Source: Arthrobacter sp. FB24
GTDB lineage: Bacteria > Actinomycetota > Actinomycetes > Actinomycetales > Micrococcaceae
Reading direction: 5' to 3'
DNA: 64,000 nucleotides
Assembly (NCBI RefSeq): GCF_000196235.1
Contig: NC_008541.1
Coordinates: 3,038,001 to 3,102,000, forward strand
A model generated the notes under the pieces. That model saw nothing but the letters and a program-made list of their open reading frames with translations. It searched no databases and was not told the DNA's origin. The position numbers and the translations under genes are program-made. Shown here piece after piece: positions 20,888 to 29,395 of this stretch (positions within the stretch are counted from its first letter, which is position 1; each line of letters starts with the position of its first letter).

Positions 20888-22582
20888 CTAACCGGCGAGC
20901 AGCGAGCGGTTCGCTTCCCGGCGCTTGGCCTGTTCGTCCGGATCAGGCACGGGCAGCGACGCGATGAGCCGGCGCGTGTAGTCATGCCGGGGAGTTCCCA
21001 TCACCTGGGTGCCAAGCCCCTGTTCCACGAGCTTTCCCTTGTAGAGCACACCAACCCAATGGGACAGGATGTCCACCACCGCGAGGTCGTGGCTGATGAA
21101 CAGCGCAGCGAACCCGAACTCAGCCTGGATGTCTTTGAACAGTTCCAGCACCACGGCCTGGACGGAAACGTCCAGGGCCGACGTGGGCTCGTCTGCAATC
21201 AGCAGCTTCGGGTTCAGGATGAGCGCCCTGGCCAGTGACGCGCGCTGACGCTGCCCGCCGGAGAGCTCGTGCGGGAAGCGTTCAGCGTAGGCCGCCGGCA
21301 GCTGCACAGATTCGAGCAGTTCGCCCACTCGTTTCCGCGCCTGGGCGGGCGTGGGATTGCTGTGGATGATGAGCGGTTCGGCAACGCAGTCACCGATGGT
21401 CAGCTGCGGGTTGAAGGACGCGGCCGGATCCTGGAACACGAAGCCGATCTCCTTCCGGAGGGGCTTGAACGTCCGTTCCTTGAGGTTCAGCATCTCGTAT
21501 CCCAGCACCTTCAGGCTGCCGCCCGTGGTGCGGTTAAGGCCCGCGATGGCGCGTCCGATGGTGGTCTTTCCGGATCCCGATTCACCGACCAGACCGAAGA
21601 CCTCGCCTTCGGACAGCGTGAAGCTCACGCCGTCCACGGCCTTGAAGCCGGGGCTGCCCAGCCTGCCGGGGTATTCGATGGTCAGGCCCTTCGCTTCCAC
21701 CAGGACCTTCCGGTCCTGATGGGCCCGCTCGGTCATTCCCTGGGAGGCGGAATTCCTGCCCAGGTGCGGAACAGCGGCCAGGAGCTTGCGCGTGTACTCC
21801 TGCTTCGGCTCGGCAAACAGGACCTTGGCGGTTGCCTCCTCGACGACGTCGCCCTGGTACATCACCACCACCCGGTCGGCGAGATCGGCCACCACCCCCA
21901 TGTTGTGGGTGATCAACACGATCGAGGTGCCGTACTTGTCCCGCAGGTCCCTCAACAGCTGCAGGATCTCCGCCTGAACCGTGACGTCAAGGGCTGTGGT
22001 GGGTTCATCGGCGACGATCAGCCCCGGGTTGAGGGCAAGCGCGGCCGCGATGACCACACGCTGCTTCTGGCCTCCGGAAAACTGGTGGGGATAGTAATCA
22101 ACGCGGTTTTCGGGATCCGGGATGCCCACTTTCCGGAGCGCGTCGATCGCACGGGATTTAGCTTCCTTTGCTGATACCCGCCCGCCCTTGCCGTGGGCGT
22201 GGGCGCGGATGCCTTCGGCGATCTGCCAGCCCACGGTGAAGACCGGGTTCAGCGCCGTGGACGGTTCCTGGAACACCATGGCGACGTCCCGGCCGCGGAT
22301 CTGCCGGAGCTTGGCCGGGCTGACGCTGATCACGTTGTTGCCGTTGATCAGGACCGCACCGGAACTGATCGCCGTTTCCGGAAGCAGGCCCAGGATCGTT
22401 TTGGCGGTTACCGTCTTGCCCGAACCGGACTCGCCGACGATTGCCACGACTTCGCCCGGGTTGACCTCGAGGCTGACGTCCTTGACGGCGTAGACATCCC
22501 CTGCGTCGGTGGCAAACGTGACCTTCAGGTGGTCTATGTCCAGGACAGGACCGGTGCCGCGCTTGTCTATGTTGAGGGTCAT
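20888..22582 (-). CDS. Dipeptide/oligopeptide ABC transporter, fused DppD–DppF ATPase
   Basis: 564 aa from the ATG at 22582, which overlaps the permease stop by ATGA. Two complete ABC cassettes lie in one chain. The first has Walker A GESGSGKT, signature FSGGQKQR and Walker B LIVADEPT; the second has GESGSGKT, LSGGQRQRASLARAL and LLIADEPTSALDVSVQA. Each ends with the oligopeptide-type C-terminal extension (HDYTRRLIASLPVPDP). The fused arrangement replaces separate dppD and dppF genes. It energises import of peptides by the permeases encoded upstream. Confidence 0.95.
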   Translation of the reverse strand: MTLNIDKRGTGPVLDIDHLKVTFATDAGDVYAVKDVSLEVNPGEVVAIVGESGSGKTVTAKTILGLLPETAISSGAVLINGNNVISVSPAKLRQIRGRDVAMVFQEPSTALNPVFTVGWQIAEGIRAHAHGKGGRVSAKEAKSRAIDALRKVGIPDPENRVDYYPHQFSGGQKQRVVIAAALALNPGLIVADEPTTALDVTVQAEILQLLRDLRDKYGTSIVLITHNMGVVADLADRVVVMYQGDVVEEATAKVLFAEPKQEYTRKLLAAVPHLGRNSASQGMTERAHQDRKVLVEAKGLTIEYPGRLGSPGFKAVDGVSFTLSEGEVFGLVGESGSGKTTIGRAIAGLNRTTGGSLKVLGYEMLNLKERTFKPLRKEIGFVFQDPAASFNPQLTIGDCVAEPLIIHSNPTPAQARKRVGELLESVQLPAAYAERFPHELSGGQRQRASLARALILNPKLLIADEPTSALDVSVQAVVLELFKDIQAEFGFAALFISHDLAVVDILSHWVGVLYKGKLVEQGLGTQVMGTPRHDYTRRLIASLPVPDPDEQAKRREANRSLLAG

Positions 22583-23604
22583 GAACTTCTCACTTCTCCT
22601 TGGATCGCTGCCTGCGCGCCTGCGGTTGAATCCGGCCCGCCCTTGGCGGAGACTGCCTTCTTTCGCCCGCGCAGGCGCGGATCGTTGAGATCGTTGATGC
22701 TTTCGCCCACGAGCGTGAGTCCCAGAACAGTCAGCACAATTGCCAAGCCGGGGAACACGCCCGTCCACCAAATGCCTGAGGTGGTATCCGCCAGGGCTTT
22801 GTTGAGGTCGAAGCCCCACTCAGCGGCTGACGTCGGTTCAATGCCGAAGCCCAGGAAGCCCAGGCCTGCGAGCGTCAGGATGGCTTCCGAAGCGTTGAGC
22901 GTGAAGATCAGCGGCAGGGTGCGGGTGGCGTTCTTGAAGATGTGGCGGCTCATGATCCGGACGTTGGACGCTCCCACCACCTTCGCCGATTCCACGAAGG
23001 GTTCGGCCTTCAGGCGGATGGTTTCCGCCCGGATCACCCGGAAGTACTGCGGGATGAACACCACGGTGATCGAAATTGCCGCCGCCACAATGCCGCCCCA
23101 CAGGCTGGACCTGCCGCCGCTAATGACAATCGCCATCACGATGGCAACGAGGAGGGACGGGAAGGCGTAGACGGCGTCTGCGATCACCACGAGGATGCGG
23201 TCCAGCCAGCCCCCGATGTAGCCGCTGACCAGGCCCAGGATCACACCGATGAAGATGGACATGACCACGGCCACCACAATCACCAGGACGGCGGTCTGCG
23301 CGCCCCAGACAACCCGGGAGAAGACGTCGTAGCCGCCCACGGTGGTGCCCCAGAGGTGCTTTCCGCCCGGTGCCTGCTGGGCGGGGAACCCGCCGTCGGC
23401 GTCGGAGATCTGCGAGAAGCCGTAGGGGGCGATGAGCGGCGCAAGAATGGCGGTGAGAAGGAAGATGCCCGTCAGGACGAGCCCGGTGACAAGCATTCCG
23501 CGCTGCAGGCCGACGCTCTTGTTGAAATGCGAGACGACGGGCAGGCGACGGAACCAGGAGGCCCGCGGATCCTTGTAGGTAGTCGCCAGGGAATCGGTGC
23601 TCAT
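22579..23604 (-). CDS. Dipeptide/oligopeptide ABC transporter permease (DppC type)
   Basis: 341 aa. An N-terminal extension carrying LVLTGIFLLTAILAPLIAPYG is followed by the BPD_transp_1 domain with about five further membrane helices and the coupling motif near EPFVESAKVVGASNVRIMSRHIFKN. GAGGTACTGAC precedes the ATG, and it starts one base after the DppB stop codon. The protein forms the transmembrane channel with DppB. Confidence 0.93.
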   Translation of the reverse strand: MSTDSLATTYKDPRASWFRRLPVVSHFNKSVGLQRGMLVTGLVLTGIFLLTAILAPLIAPYGFSQISDADGGFPAQQAPGGKHLWGTTVGGYDVFSRVVWGAQTAVLVIVVAVVMSIFIGVILGLVSGYIGGWLDRILVVIADAVYAFPSLLVAIVMAIVISGGRSSLWGGIVAAAISITVVFIPQYFRVIRAETIRLKAEPFVESAKVVGASNVRIMSRHIFKNATRTLPLIFTLNASEAILTLAGLGFLGFGIEPTSAAEWGFDLNKALADTTSGIWWTGVFPGLAIVLTVLGLTLVGESINDLNDPRLRGRKKAVSAKGGPDSTAGAQAAIQGEVRSS

Positions 23605-23605
23605 G

Positions 23606-24697
23606 TCAGTACCTCACGCGGGGGTCGATCAGCGCGGCGACAATGTCCACGATGAAGTTGGTCACGGCCACGATCACTGCTAGGAGGACCACGATGCCCT
23701 GGACAGCCACGAAGTCACGGGCCGTCAGGTAGGTGGCCAGCTGGAAGCCCAGGCCTTTCCATTCAAAGGTTGTTTCGGTCAGCACCGCACCGCCGAGCAG
23801 AACTGCGATCTGCAGGCCCATCACGGTGATGATGGGAATAAGGGCAGGCTTGTAGGCGTGCTTGGTCACCAGGCGGAATTCGCTGACGCCGCGTGAACGG
23901 CCTGCTTCCACGTAGTCCTTGCCGAGCGTGCCGATGACGTTGGTGCGGACCAGGCGCAGGAAGATGCCGGCCGTCAACAGTCCGAGGGCAAGGGCGGGCA
24001 GCACAGCATGTGCCATGACGTCACCGAGGGCGGCCATGTTGCCGCTGCGGACGGCATCCAGCCAGTAGATGCCGGTGGGAGCCTGAAGCGAGGTGAGTTG
24101 CAGTTCGCTGGACGTCTTGGCGCGTCCGGCAACCGGGAGCCAACCCAGCCATACGGAGAAGGTCAGCTTGAAGAGCAGCCCGGAGAAGAACACCGGCGTT
24201 GCGTAGCAAAGAATCGCAAAGATGCGCAGCACGGCGTCGGGTGCTTTGTCGCGGCGGTGCGCCGCGATCATGCCGAGCGGGATGCCCACCAGCAGTGCGA
24301 CCAGCAACGCATTGATGGTCAGTTCAAGGGTGGCGGAACCGTAGGTGGTCAGCATCTCCGTGACCTGGCGGTTGTCGGAGAGTGTCGTGCCGAAATTGCC
24401 GGTCAGCAGCTGCCCGAGGTACTCGAAGTACTGCACCAGGATCGGACGGTCGTAGCCGGCCGCGGTGATCCTCTCGGCCAGCTGCTCGGGCGGGAGCCGT
24501 CCGCCGAGCGCGGCGGTAATAGGGTCACCGGTGATCCGCATCAGGAAGAACACCATCGTGACCAGAATCAGGATGGTTGGAAAAATCAGGAGGAACCTGA
24601 TCAGGATGTATTGGCCCAGTCCCCCGCCGGACGACTTCTTCTTTGACGGCAGCAGGCCGTCGGCGTCGGTTGGCGGCGCCTCGATAAGTGTTGTCAT
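23606..24697 (-). CDS. Dipeptide/oligopeptide ABC transporter permease (DppB type)
   Basis: 363 aa. A cytoplasmic N-terminal tail (about 30 aa) precedes the first helix (IRFLLIFPTILILVTMVFFL). The DppB features DPITAALGG, YDRPILVQYFEYLGQLLTGNFG and the EAA-type loop DYVEAGRSRGVSEFRLVTKHA are present, with about six helices. It is the first gene after the binding-protein gene and is separated from it by an intercistronic hairpin. Confidence 0.94.
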   Translation of the reverse strand: MTTLIEAPPTDADGLLPSKKKSSGGGLGQYILIRFLLIFPTILILVTMVFFLMRITGDPITAALGGRLPPEQLAERITAAGYDRPILVQYFEYLGQLLTGNFGTTLSDNRQVTEMLTTYGSATLELTINALLVALLVGIPLGMIAAHRRDKAPDAVLRIFAILCYATPVFFSGLLFKLTFSVWLGWLPVAGRAKTSSELQLTSLQAPTGIYWLDAVRSGNMAALGDVMAHAVLPALALGLLTAGIFLRLVRTNVIGTLGKDYVEAGRSRGVSEFRLVTKHAYKPALIPIITVMGLQIAVLLGGAVLTETTFEWKGLGFQLATYLTARDFVAVQGIVVLLAVIVAVTNFIVDIVAALIDPRVRY

Positions 24698-24763
24698 TGG
24701 TACCTAAATGTGTGCTTCCGGCGGCCTCGTGAGCCCCGGAATCTGTTGCCCTGCCTCAGCACG

Positions 24764-24793
24764 AAAGGCGGGACGCCGTGGCGCCCCGCCTTT
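24764..24793 (-). terminator. Intercistronic hairpin between binding protein and permease genes
   Basis: AAAGGCGGG/CCCGCCTTT arms (24764–24772, 24785–24793) with an inner CGCC/GGCG stem. On the minus strand it follows the binding-protein stop. Such partial terminators commonly keep binding-protein transcript levels above permease levels. Confidence 0.6.
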
Positions 24794-24825
24794 TGGGCTG
24801 GTCAGGACCGGATGGGGAACTGGAC

Positions 24826-26460
24826 CTACTTGGAAATCACGCCAAGACGGGTCTTGAAGGACGCGTCCAGGGTCTTTTCAACACCCTTGACGTCCTTTCC
24901 GGCGACCATGAGCTGGGCGCCCTGCAGCAGCGGCAGCGTGGAGAGATCCTTGGCAACTGACGTCTGGGCTTCACCCAGGACCTTCTCGCGCTCTGCCTTG
25001 TCAACAGTGGTGAGCTGTTTGGTGATCAGGTCCGTCACGGACGGGTTTTCGTAGTGGTTCTTCAGGAAGTTGCCCGGTACGAAGAACGGGGTCAGGTAGT
25101 TGTCCGCGTCCGAGTAGTCCGGGAACCAGCCGAGCTGGTAGACCGGGTAGACGTCCTTGGTGCGGTCCTTTGAGTAGGTCACCCATTCAGTGGACTGCAG
25201 GTCCACCTTGAAGAGGCCGGACTTCTCCAGCTGTTCCTTGATCATGGCGTATTCGTCGCCCGAGGACTTGCCGTAGTGGTCGGGGTTGTACTGCAGCTTA
25301 ATGTTGACCGGGGCCGTTACGCCTGCCTCGGAGAATGCCTTCTTGGCCTTGTCCAGGCTGGGCTTGCCGCTGCCGTCGCCGTACATTTCCTTGAGCGGCT
25401 GGATGGCTCCGACGAACCCGTCGGGGACTACGGAGTACGCGGGCAGGTAGGTGCCCTTGTAGACCTGGGTTGCGATGGCGTCGCGGTCAACGACGTTCGC
25501 CATGGCCTGGCGGACGGCGAGCGCCTTGGCGGGATCTGCCTCGGCGGTCTTCGCTCCGAACGGCATGGTGTCGAAGTTGAACACGATGTAGCGCAGCTCG
25601 CCGCCGGGACCCTTGTGGACGGTGACCTTGGAGTCCTTTTCGAGGTCAGCGGCGTCCGTAGCGGTCAGGCTGCGGCCGGCAACGTCGATGTTGCCCTGCT
25701 GGACGTCGAGCTTGAGGTTGTTCGAATCGGCGTAGTACTTGATGCTCGCGCCGTCATTGGCGGGCTTGCCCAGCAGGCCCTTGTAGTCCGGGTTGACCTT
25801 CAGGCTCACAAGCTCGTTCTTCTTGTAGCTCTCGATCGTGTAGGGGCCGGCGAACGGCTTGCCCTTGACGATTTCGTCGTCGCTCATGAGCTTGTCCGCC
25901 GGGAAGACCTCTTCATCGACGATGGGTCCTGCATTGGCAGCAAGGACGCCCGGGAAGACCTGGTCATTGCCGGCCTTGAGCTTGAAGACCACCGTGGAGT
26001 CGTCCTTGGCGGTAACCGACTCCAGGTTGCCCAGAAGCGAGGCAGGGCCGTTGTCGTCCGCGATCTTGACCACGCGGTCGATGGAGAACTTCACGTCGGA
26101 GGAGGTGAGCGCGTGTCCATTGGCAAATTTGAGGTCCGACTTGAGCTTGACGGTGTACTCCGTGGGGCTCGTGAATTCCGCGGACTCTGCGATATCGGGT
26201 GTGGCGTCCGCCGTGCCGGGCTTGGCGTTCAGCAGGAACGGGTAGATCTGGTTCATCACCATGAAGGAACCGGCGTCGTACGAGCCCGCAGGATCGAGGG
26301 TAACGACCTTGTCCGTGGTGCCGTAGGTAATGGTTCCGCCTCCGGCGCCGCCGGTGGAAGTTCCGCCGCCGCCGGACGGACCTGTGCAGGCTGTCAGTGC
26401 AAACGCGGAAACACCCGCGAGCGCGATAGCGCTGTGCAGGGCCTTTTTGTTCATTGCCAT
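24826..26460 (-). CDS. Dipeptide/oligopeptide-binding lipoprotein (SBP family 5)
   Basis: 544 aa from ATG 26460 (MAMNKKALHS). The signal peptide ends in FALTAC, a lipobox with lipidated Cys near residue 25, followed by a Gly/Ser linker. SBP_bac_5 landmarks include VVTLDPAGSYDAGSF, YTVKLKSDLKFANGHALTSSDV and VRQAMANVVDRDAI. It captures peptides at the outer membrane face and delivers them to the DppBC permease. A second Met two codons on (MNKKA) is an equally good start. The operon promoter overlaps an inverted repeat upstream. Confidence 0.94.
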   Translation of the reverse strand: MAMNKKALHSAIALAGVSAFALTACTGPSGGGGTSTGGAGGGTITYGTTDKVVTLDPAGSYDAGSFMVMNQIYPFLLNAKPGTADATPDIAESAEFTSPTEYTVKLKSDLKFANGHALTSSDVKFSIDRVVKIADDNGPASLLGNLESVTAKDDSTVVFKLKAGNDQVFPGVLAANAGPIVDEEVFPADKLMSDDEIVKGKPFAGPYTIESYKKNELVSLKVNPDYKGLLGKPANDGASIKYYADSNNLKLDVQQGNIDVAGRSLTATDAADLEKDSKVTVHKGPGGELRYIVFNFDTMPFGAKTAEADPAKALAVRQAMANVVDRDAIATQVYKGTYLPAYSVVPDGFVGAIQPLKEMYGDGSGKPSLDKAKKAFSEAGVTAPVNIKLQYNPDHYGKSSGDEYAMIKEQLEKSGLFKVDLQSTEWVTYSKDRTKDVYPVYQLGWFPDYSDADNYLTPFFVPGNFLKNHYENPSVTDLITKQLTTVDKAEREKVLGEAQTSVAKDLSTLPLLQGAQLMVAGKDVKGVEKTLDASFKTRLGVISK

Positions 26461-26547
26461 CTGTGGACTTTCTGTTCGATGAGTACACGCGTGCCGCCAC
26501 GCAACTGGATCAGTTGGACTCGGTGGGCGGGACGTTGTCCTGATCAC

Positions 26548-26580
26548 ACGATTCAATCAGACGACGGCGCGATGAATCGT
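26548..26580. promoter_or_regulatory. Inverted repeat, possible operator of the peptide ABC operon
   Basis: ACGATTCA (26548–26555) and TGAATCGT (26573–26580) form perfect 8-bp arms with a 17-bp spacer. One arm overlaps the predicted −10 of the minus-strand promoter. Confidence 0.4.
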
Positions 26581-26604
26581 TACAACCTGTGAGATGAGAC
26601 ACAA
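26577..26604 (-). promoter_or_regulatory. Predicted promoter of the peptide ABC operon
   Basis: On the minus strand TTGTGT (26604–26599) and TAACGA (26582–26577) are separated by 16 bp, giving a leader of about 110 nt before the binding-protein gene. Confidence 0.35.
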
Positions 26605-26700
26605 AATTTACCTGATTGGGGCAAAACTATCGTTTTCTTCAGGATTCAGGCCGGATCAGCCTCCGGCGGAACGATTGCGAAACAGCCTCGGTGATTTCCA

Positions 26701-26729
26701 TTGAACAGCCTTCCCCCCGGGAATAGAGT
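26701..26729 (+). promoter_or_regulatory. Predicted promoter of the caspase-family gene
   Basis: TTGAAC (26701–26706) and TAGAGT (26724–26729) are separated by 17 bp, a good vegetative-type promoter. It predicts a leader of about 20 nt that contains the AAAGGAAC ribosome site. Confidence 0.5.
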
Positions 26730-26756
26730 TGCCCTACCCGGCTAAAGGAACACATC

Positions 26757-27584
26757 ATGAGCAAAGCCGCCCTCTGTGTAGGGATCAACGAATTTCAACA
26801 TCTGCCGAAATCCAGCTGGCTGCAGGGCTGCGCCAACGACGCCCGGGACCTCGCCGGACTGCTGCAGGCCGGGTATGGGTTCGCTCCCACGGAGATCTCC
26901 GTGCTGCTGGATTCCCAGGCCACGAAGGGGCAGGTGATGGCGCAGCTCAATTCGATGATGGACCGCGCTGCCGCAGGCGAACTGCAGCATATCGTCTTCA
27001 CTTTCTCCAGCCATGGGACGCAGATTCCGGACACCAGCGACGACGAGGCGGACCGGCTGGACGAGGCCTTCGCCTGCTACGACATCAACAACACCGGCGA
27101 TTCATGGGACCCGGGCACCGTCATTTCGGACGACGAATTGTTCACCCTCTTTGCCCGGCTGCCTGACGGCGTGCTCATGGACGTCGTACTGGACACATGC
27201 CACAGCGGCACGGGCCTGAAATCACTGGACCTCCTGCCCGGGCGGCGGCCCCGCTTCCTGCCGGCACCGACAGCCCGCGGCGTTGCCGCCACCGAGTTCA
27301 GCGACACCAGGGCACTGCGGGACCTGGTCAAGGCCGGCAGGGGCGTCAAGCCGGTCCTCCTGGCTGCCTGCCGGGCCGACCAGACGGCCGCCGATGCCTT
27401 CCTCGACGGACGCTACAACGGCGCCTTCACGTACAACTTCATCAAGGCCGTCACAGGCGACGGCACCTTGGGCCGGGCCGACCTGCTCAAGTTGGTCAGC
27501 AAAGGCCTCCGGGCCGGCGGGTTCGACCAGGTGGCCCAGCTGGAAGGCTCGACGGCGGCACGGAAAGCTCCGTGGGGAAGCTGA
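26757..27584 (+). CDS. Caspase-family (metacaspase-like) cysteine protease
   Basis: 275 aa; ATG with AAAGGAAC (26743–26750) upstream. The fold is complete: a p20-like part beginning ALCVGINEFQ, with catalytic His 86 in FSSHGTQ and catalytic Cys 148 in LDTCHSGT, and a p10-like part with LLAACRADQTAADAF and GAFTYNFIKAV. Acidic residues before the Cys fit a metacaspase-like S1 pocket for basic P1 residues. There is no signal peptide, membrane segment or adaptor domain, so it is a stand-alone cytoplasmic enzyme. It has its own promoter and converges, with a 24-bp gap, on a zinc protease gene. Substrate and role are unknown. Confidence 0.88.
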   Translation: MSKAALCVGINEFQHLPKSSWLQGCANDARDLAGLLQAGYGFAPTEISVLLDSQATKGQVMAQLNSMMDRAAAGELQHIVFTFSSHGTQIPDTSDDEADRLDEAFACYDINNTGDSWDPGTVISDDELFTLFARLPDGVLMDVVLDTCHSGTGLKSLDLLPGRRPRFLPAPTARGVAATEFSDTRALRDLVKAGRGVKPVLLAACRADQTAADAFLDGRYNGAFTYNFIKAVTGDGTLGRADLLKLVSKGLRAGGFDQVAQLEGSTAARKAPWGS

Positions 27585-27608
27585 CGGAGAGGGGTAGCTG
27601 ACACAGGC

Positions 27609-29348
27609 TCACTCCCGGCGTTCATCCTCCGGGTGGTACGTTGCCGTCGGCATTTTTACCCCTGCTTCCCGTTTGATGGTTTCCAGTTTTTCCTGCTGCC
27701 ACTCCGCGTCCATGACCGGCTTGAGCGCGGCGAAACACAGCCGTCCGCCCTCATCGAAACGCAGCAGACCCCCGCCACGTACCGTGTAGTAGTCGCTGTC
27801 CACCCGGAGGCCAAGCTTGTTCCTTGCTTCGGATTTCGACATGGTGACTGACTGCACGTAGGAGGCGCCGATTTCGGAGACGACGAAACCATCCGGTCCC
27901 ACGCGTGTGCTGGGGCGCACCCGGCTCACAACGGTGCTCGTGTCCTGGTCGATGCCCGCTGCCTCGATCAAACGCGGGTTTTCCCACATGAACCGGTTGA
28001 CCTCCTCGGGATCGGCGGCCAGCGCAGACAACCGGACCGGGTAGCGCAGATCGCGAAGATGCTTCAGCCCGTCCAGTAGCTCATCGGGTTCCGTGGAAAG
28101 GTCGATGTCCCAAAAGGCGTCCCGCACGGCCTGCCGGTACCCCATCATGTCCGTCGGCACCAGCACTGCGTCGGCTGCGAGGATTCCGCGTAGCAAGTCC
28201 TCCCAGCCCGGGTCCACCGGCGGCATGTAGGCGAGCCCCCGCAGCACCATCCCAAGCATCTGGTGCCCAAGATGCGCTCCGGCTTCGGCCACCTGGTAGC
28301 GGCTCGAGCGGCCGCCCGGCTTTTCCAGCCGCTGCAGCCAGAGTTTGACGACGGCGTCCAGCACCGCCTTCACGGCGATCTCGCCCCGCCGGTGTGGTTC
28401 CGGATCCAGCCGCCACTCGAACGGCACGTCCATGTCGAGCGGCCTACGGGCGGCGCCGCGGGAGAACAGTCCGTCCGCCAGCCCGAAGAGCCCGGACGCC
28501 AGGACTTCCTTTTCCATGTTCCGGGCGGCTACGCCGCCCCGCCTGCCGTCAGGGCCCGGAACGGCCACTGATAACTGTTGTTCCACCCGCTCGGGGGATG
28601 AAAACACGCTCAGCATTGCCACGAGATCCGCTATGCATTCGTGCATGGCATACCCGTCAAGCAACGCGTCGCCGTCCGTCCACAGGCGCCGGTAACCGTC
28701 AAGGACCGCGTGCGTCACTTCATGGGCCACGAGGTCGTGATACAGCGCCAGCGGTACGGAACGCTTGGAACGGTCATCGGTTCTGTGCCCGAAACGGATC
28801 AGGCCGCGCTCGCGGTCGTAGCCGGTGGAGGCGTACGGGACCTTGTCGTAGACACTAATGACCAGCCGGTGGCCCGAGGCCCATCCCATCCGGCGGCCCA
28901 GGGTCACTTCAAAGGCCTGGAGAGTGGCCGTCGCCACCGCATAGACATGCTGGGCCAAAAACCGGCTGTCGGCCAGCAACTCCTCGAGCCCGGCCGGGGC
29001 GGGCTGGTCGTCAATGCACCATTCGTTGCGGTCGACGGACAGGGAAATAGGCCGGGGCCCGTCAGCTCCGGGAGCCCGCACCCGCAGCGCGAGGCGTGCT
29101 CCAACCGGGCCGTTGACGAGCCTCTCCACGGGAACGCGGATGCTGGTGGTGAGCGGTTTTCCTGATTTGCGGGTGAAGGGGCCTTCGGCGAGCGCAGTAA
29201 GCGCGACCATCTCGAGGCCATGCCCGATTCCGAGCGCTGCAGAGACCATAGCGGGCCCGCTTTCCTGAACTTTGCAGCCATACCTGGTGAAGGGATGGTC
29301 TGCGTCAAGTCTGGTTCCCCAGGCCTCAATTATTGCGGTCGCAGGCAT
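27609..29348 (-). CDS. Cytoplasmic thermolysin-like gluzincin metalloprotease
   Basis: 579 aa. The core AHEVTHAVLDG (zinc ligands His 209 and His 213, catalytic Glu 210) and the later MHECIADLVAML (third ligand Glu 237, supporting Asp 241) parallel thermolysin's HELTH and NEAISD motifs. The region before it (residues 1–170) and the long C-terminal part (about 330 aa) resemble no domain I can name. There is no signal peptide or propeptide, unlike secreted M4 enzymes, so the protein should be cytoplasmic. The ATG lacks a clear ribosome site. It follows mnmA by 47 bp on the same strand and converges on the caspase gene. Confidence 0.8.
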   Translation of the reverse strand: MPATAIIEAWGTRLDADHPFTRYGCKVQESGPAMVSAALGIGHGLEMVALTALAEGPFTRKSGKPLTTSIRVPVERLVNGPVGARLALRVRAPGADGPRPISLSVDRNEWCIDDQPAPAGLEELLADSRFLAQHVYAVATATLQAFEVTLGRRMGWASGHRLVISVYDKVPYASTGYDRERGLIRFGHRTDDRSKRSVPLALYHDLVAHEVTHAVLDGYRRLWTDGDALLDGYAMHECIADLVAMLSVFSSPERVEQQLSVAVPGPDGRRGGVAARNMEKEVLASGLFGLADGLFSRGAARRPLDMDVPFEWRLDPEPHRRGEIAVKAVLDAVVKLWLQRLEKPGGRSSRYQVAEAGAHLGHQMLGMVLRGLAYMPPVDPGWEDLLRGILAADAVLVPTDMMGYRQAVRDAFWDIDLSTEPDELLDGLKHLRDLRYPVRLSALAADPEEVNRFMWENPRLIEAAGIDQDTSTVVSRVRPSTRVGPDGFVVSEIGASYVQSVTMSKSEARNKLGLRVDSDYYTVRGGGLLRFDEGGRLCFAALKPVMDAEWQQEKLETIKREAGVKMPTATYHPEDERRE

Positions 29349-29395
29349 GATTGACTACGGCGGCGCGCGACGCAGGACGGGGAAAGTCCGTTCTG

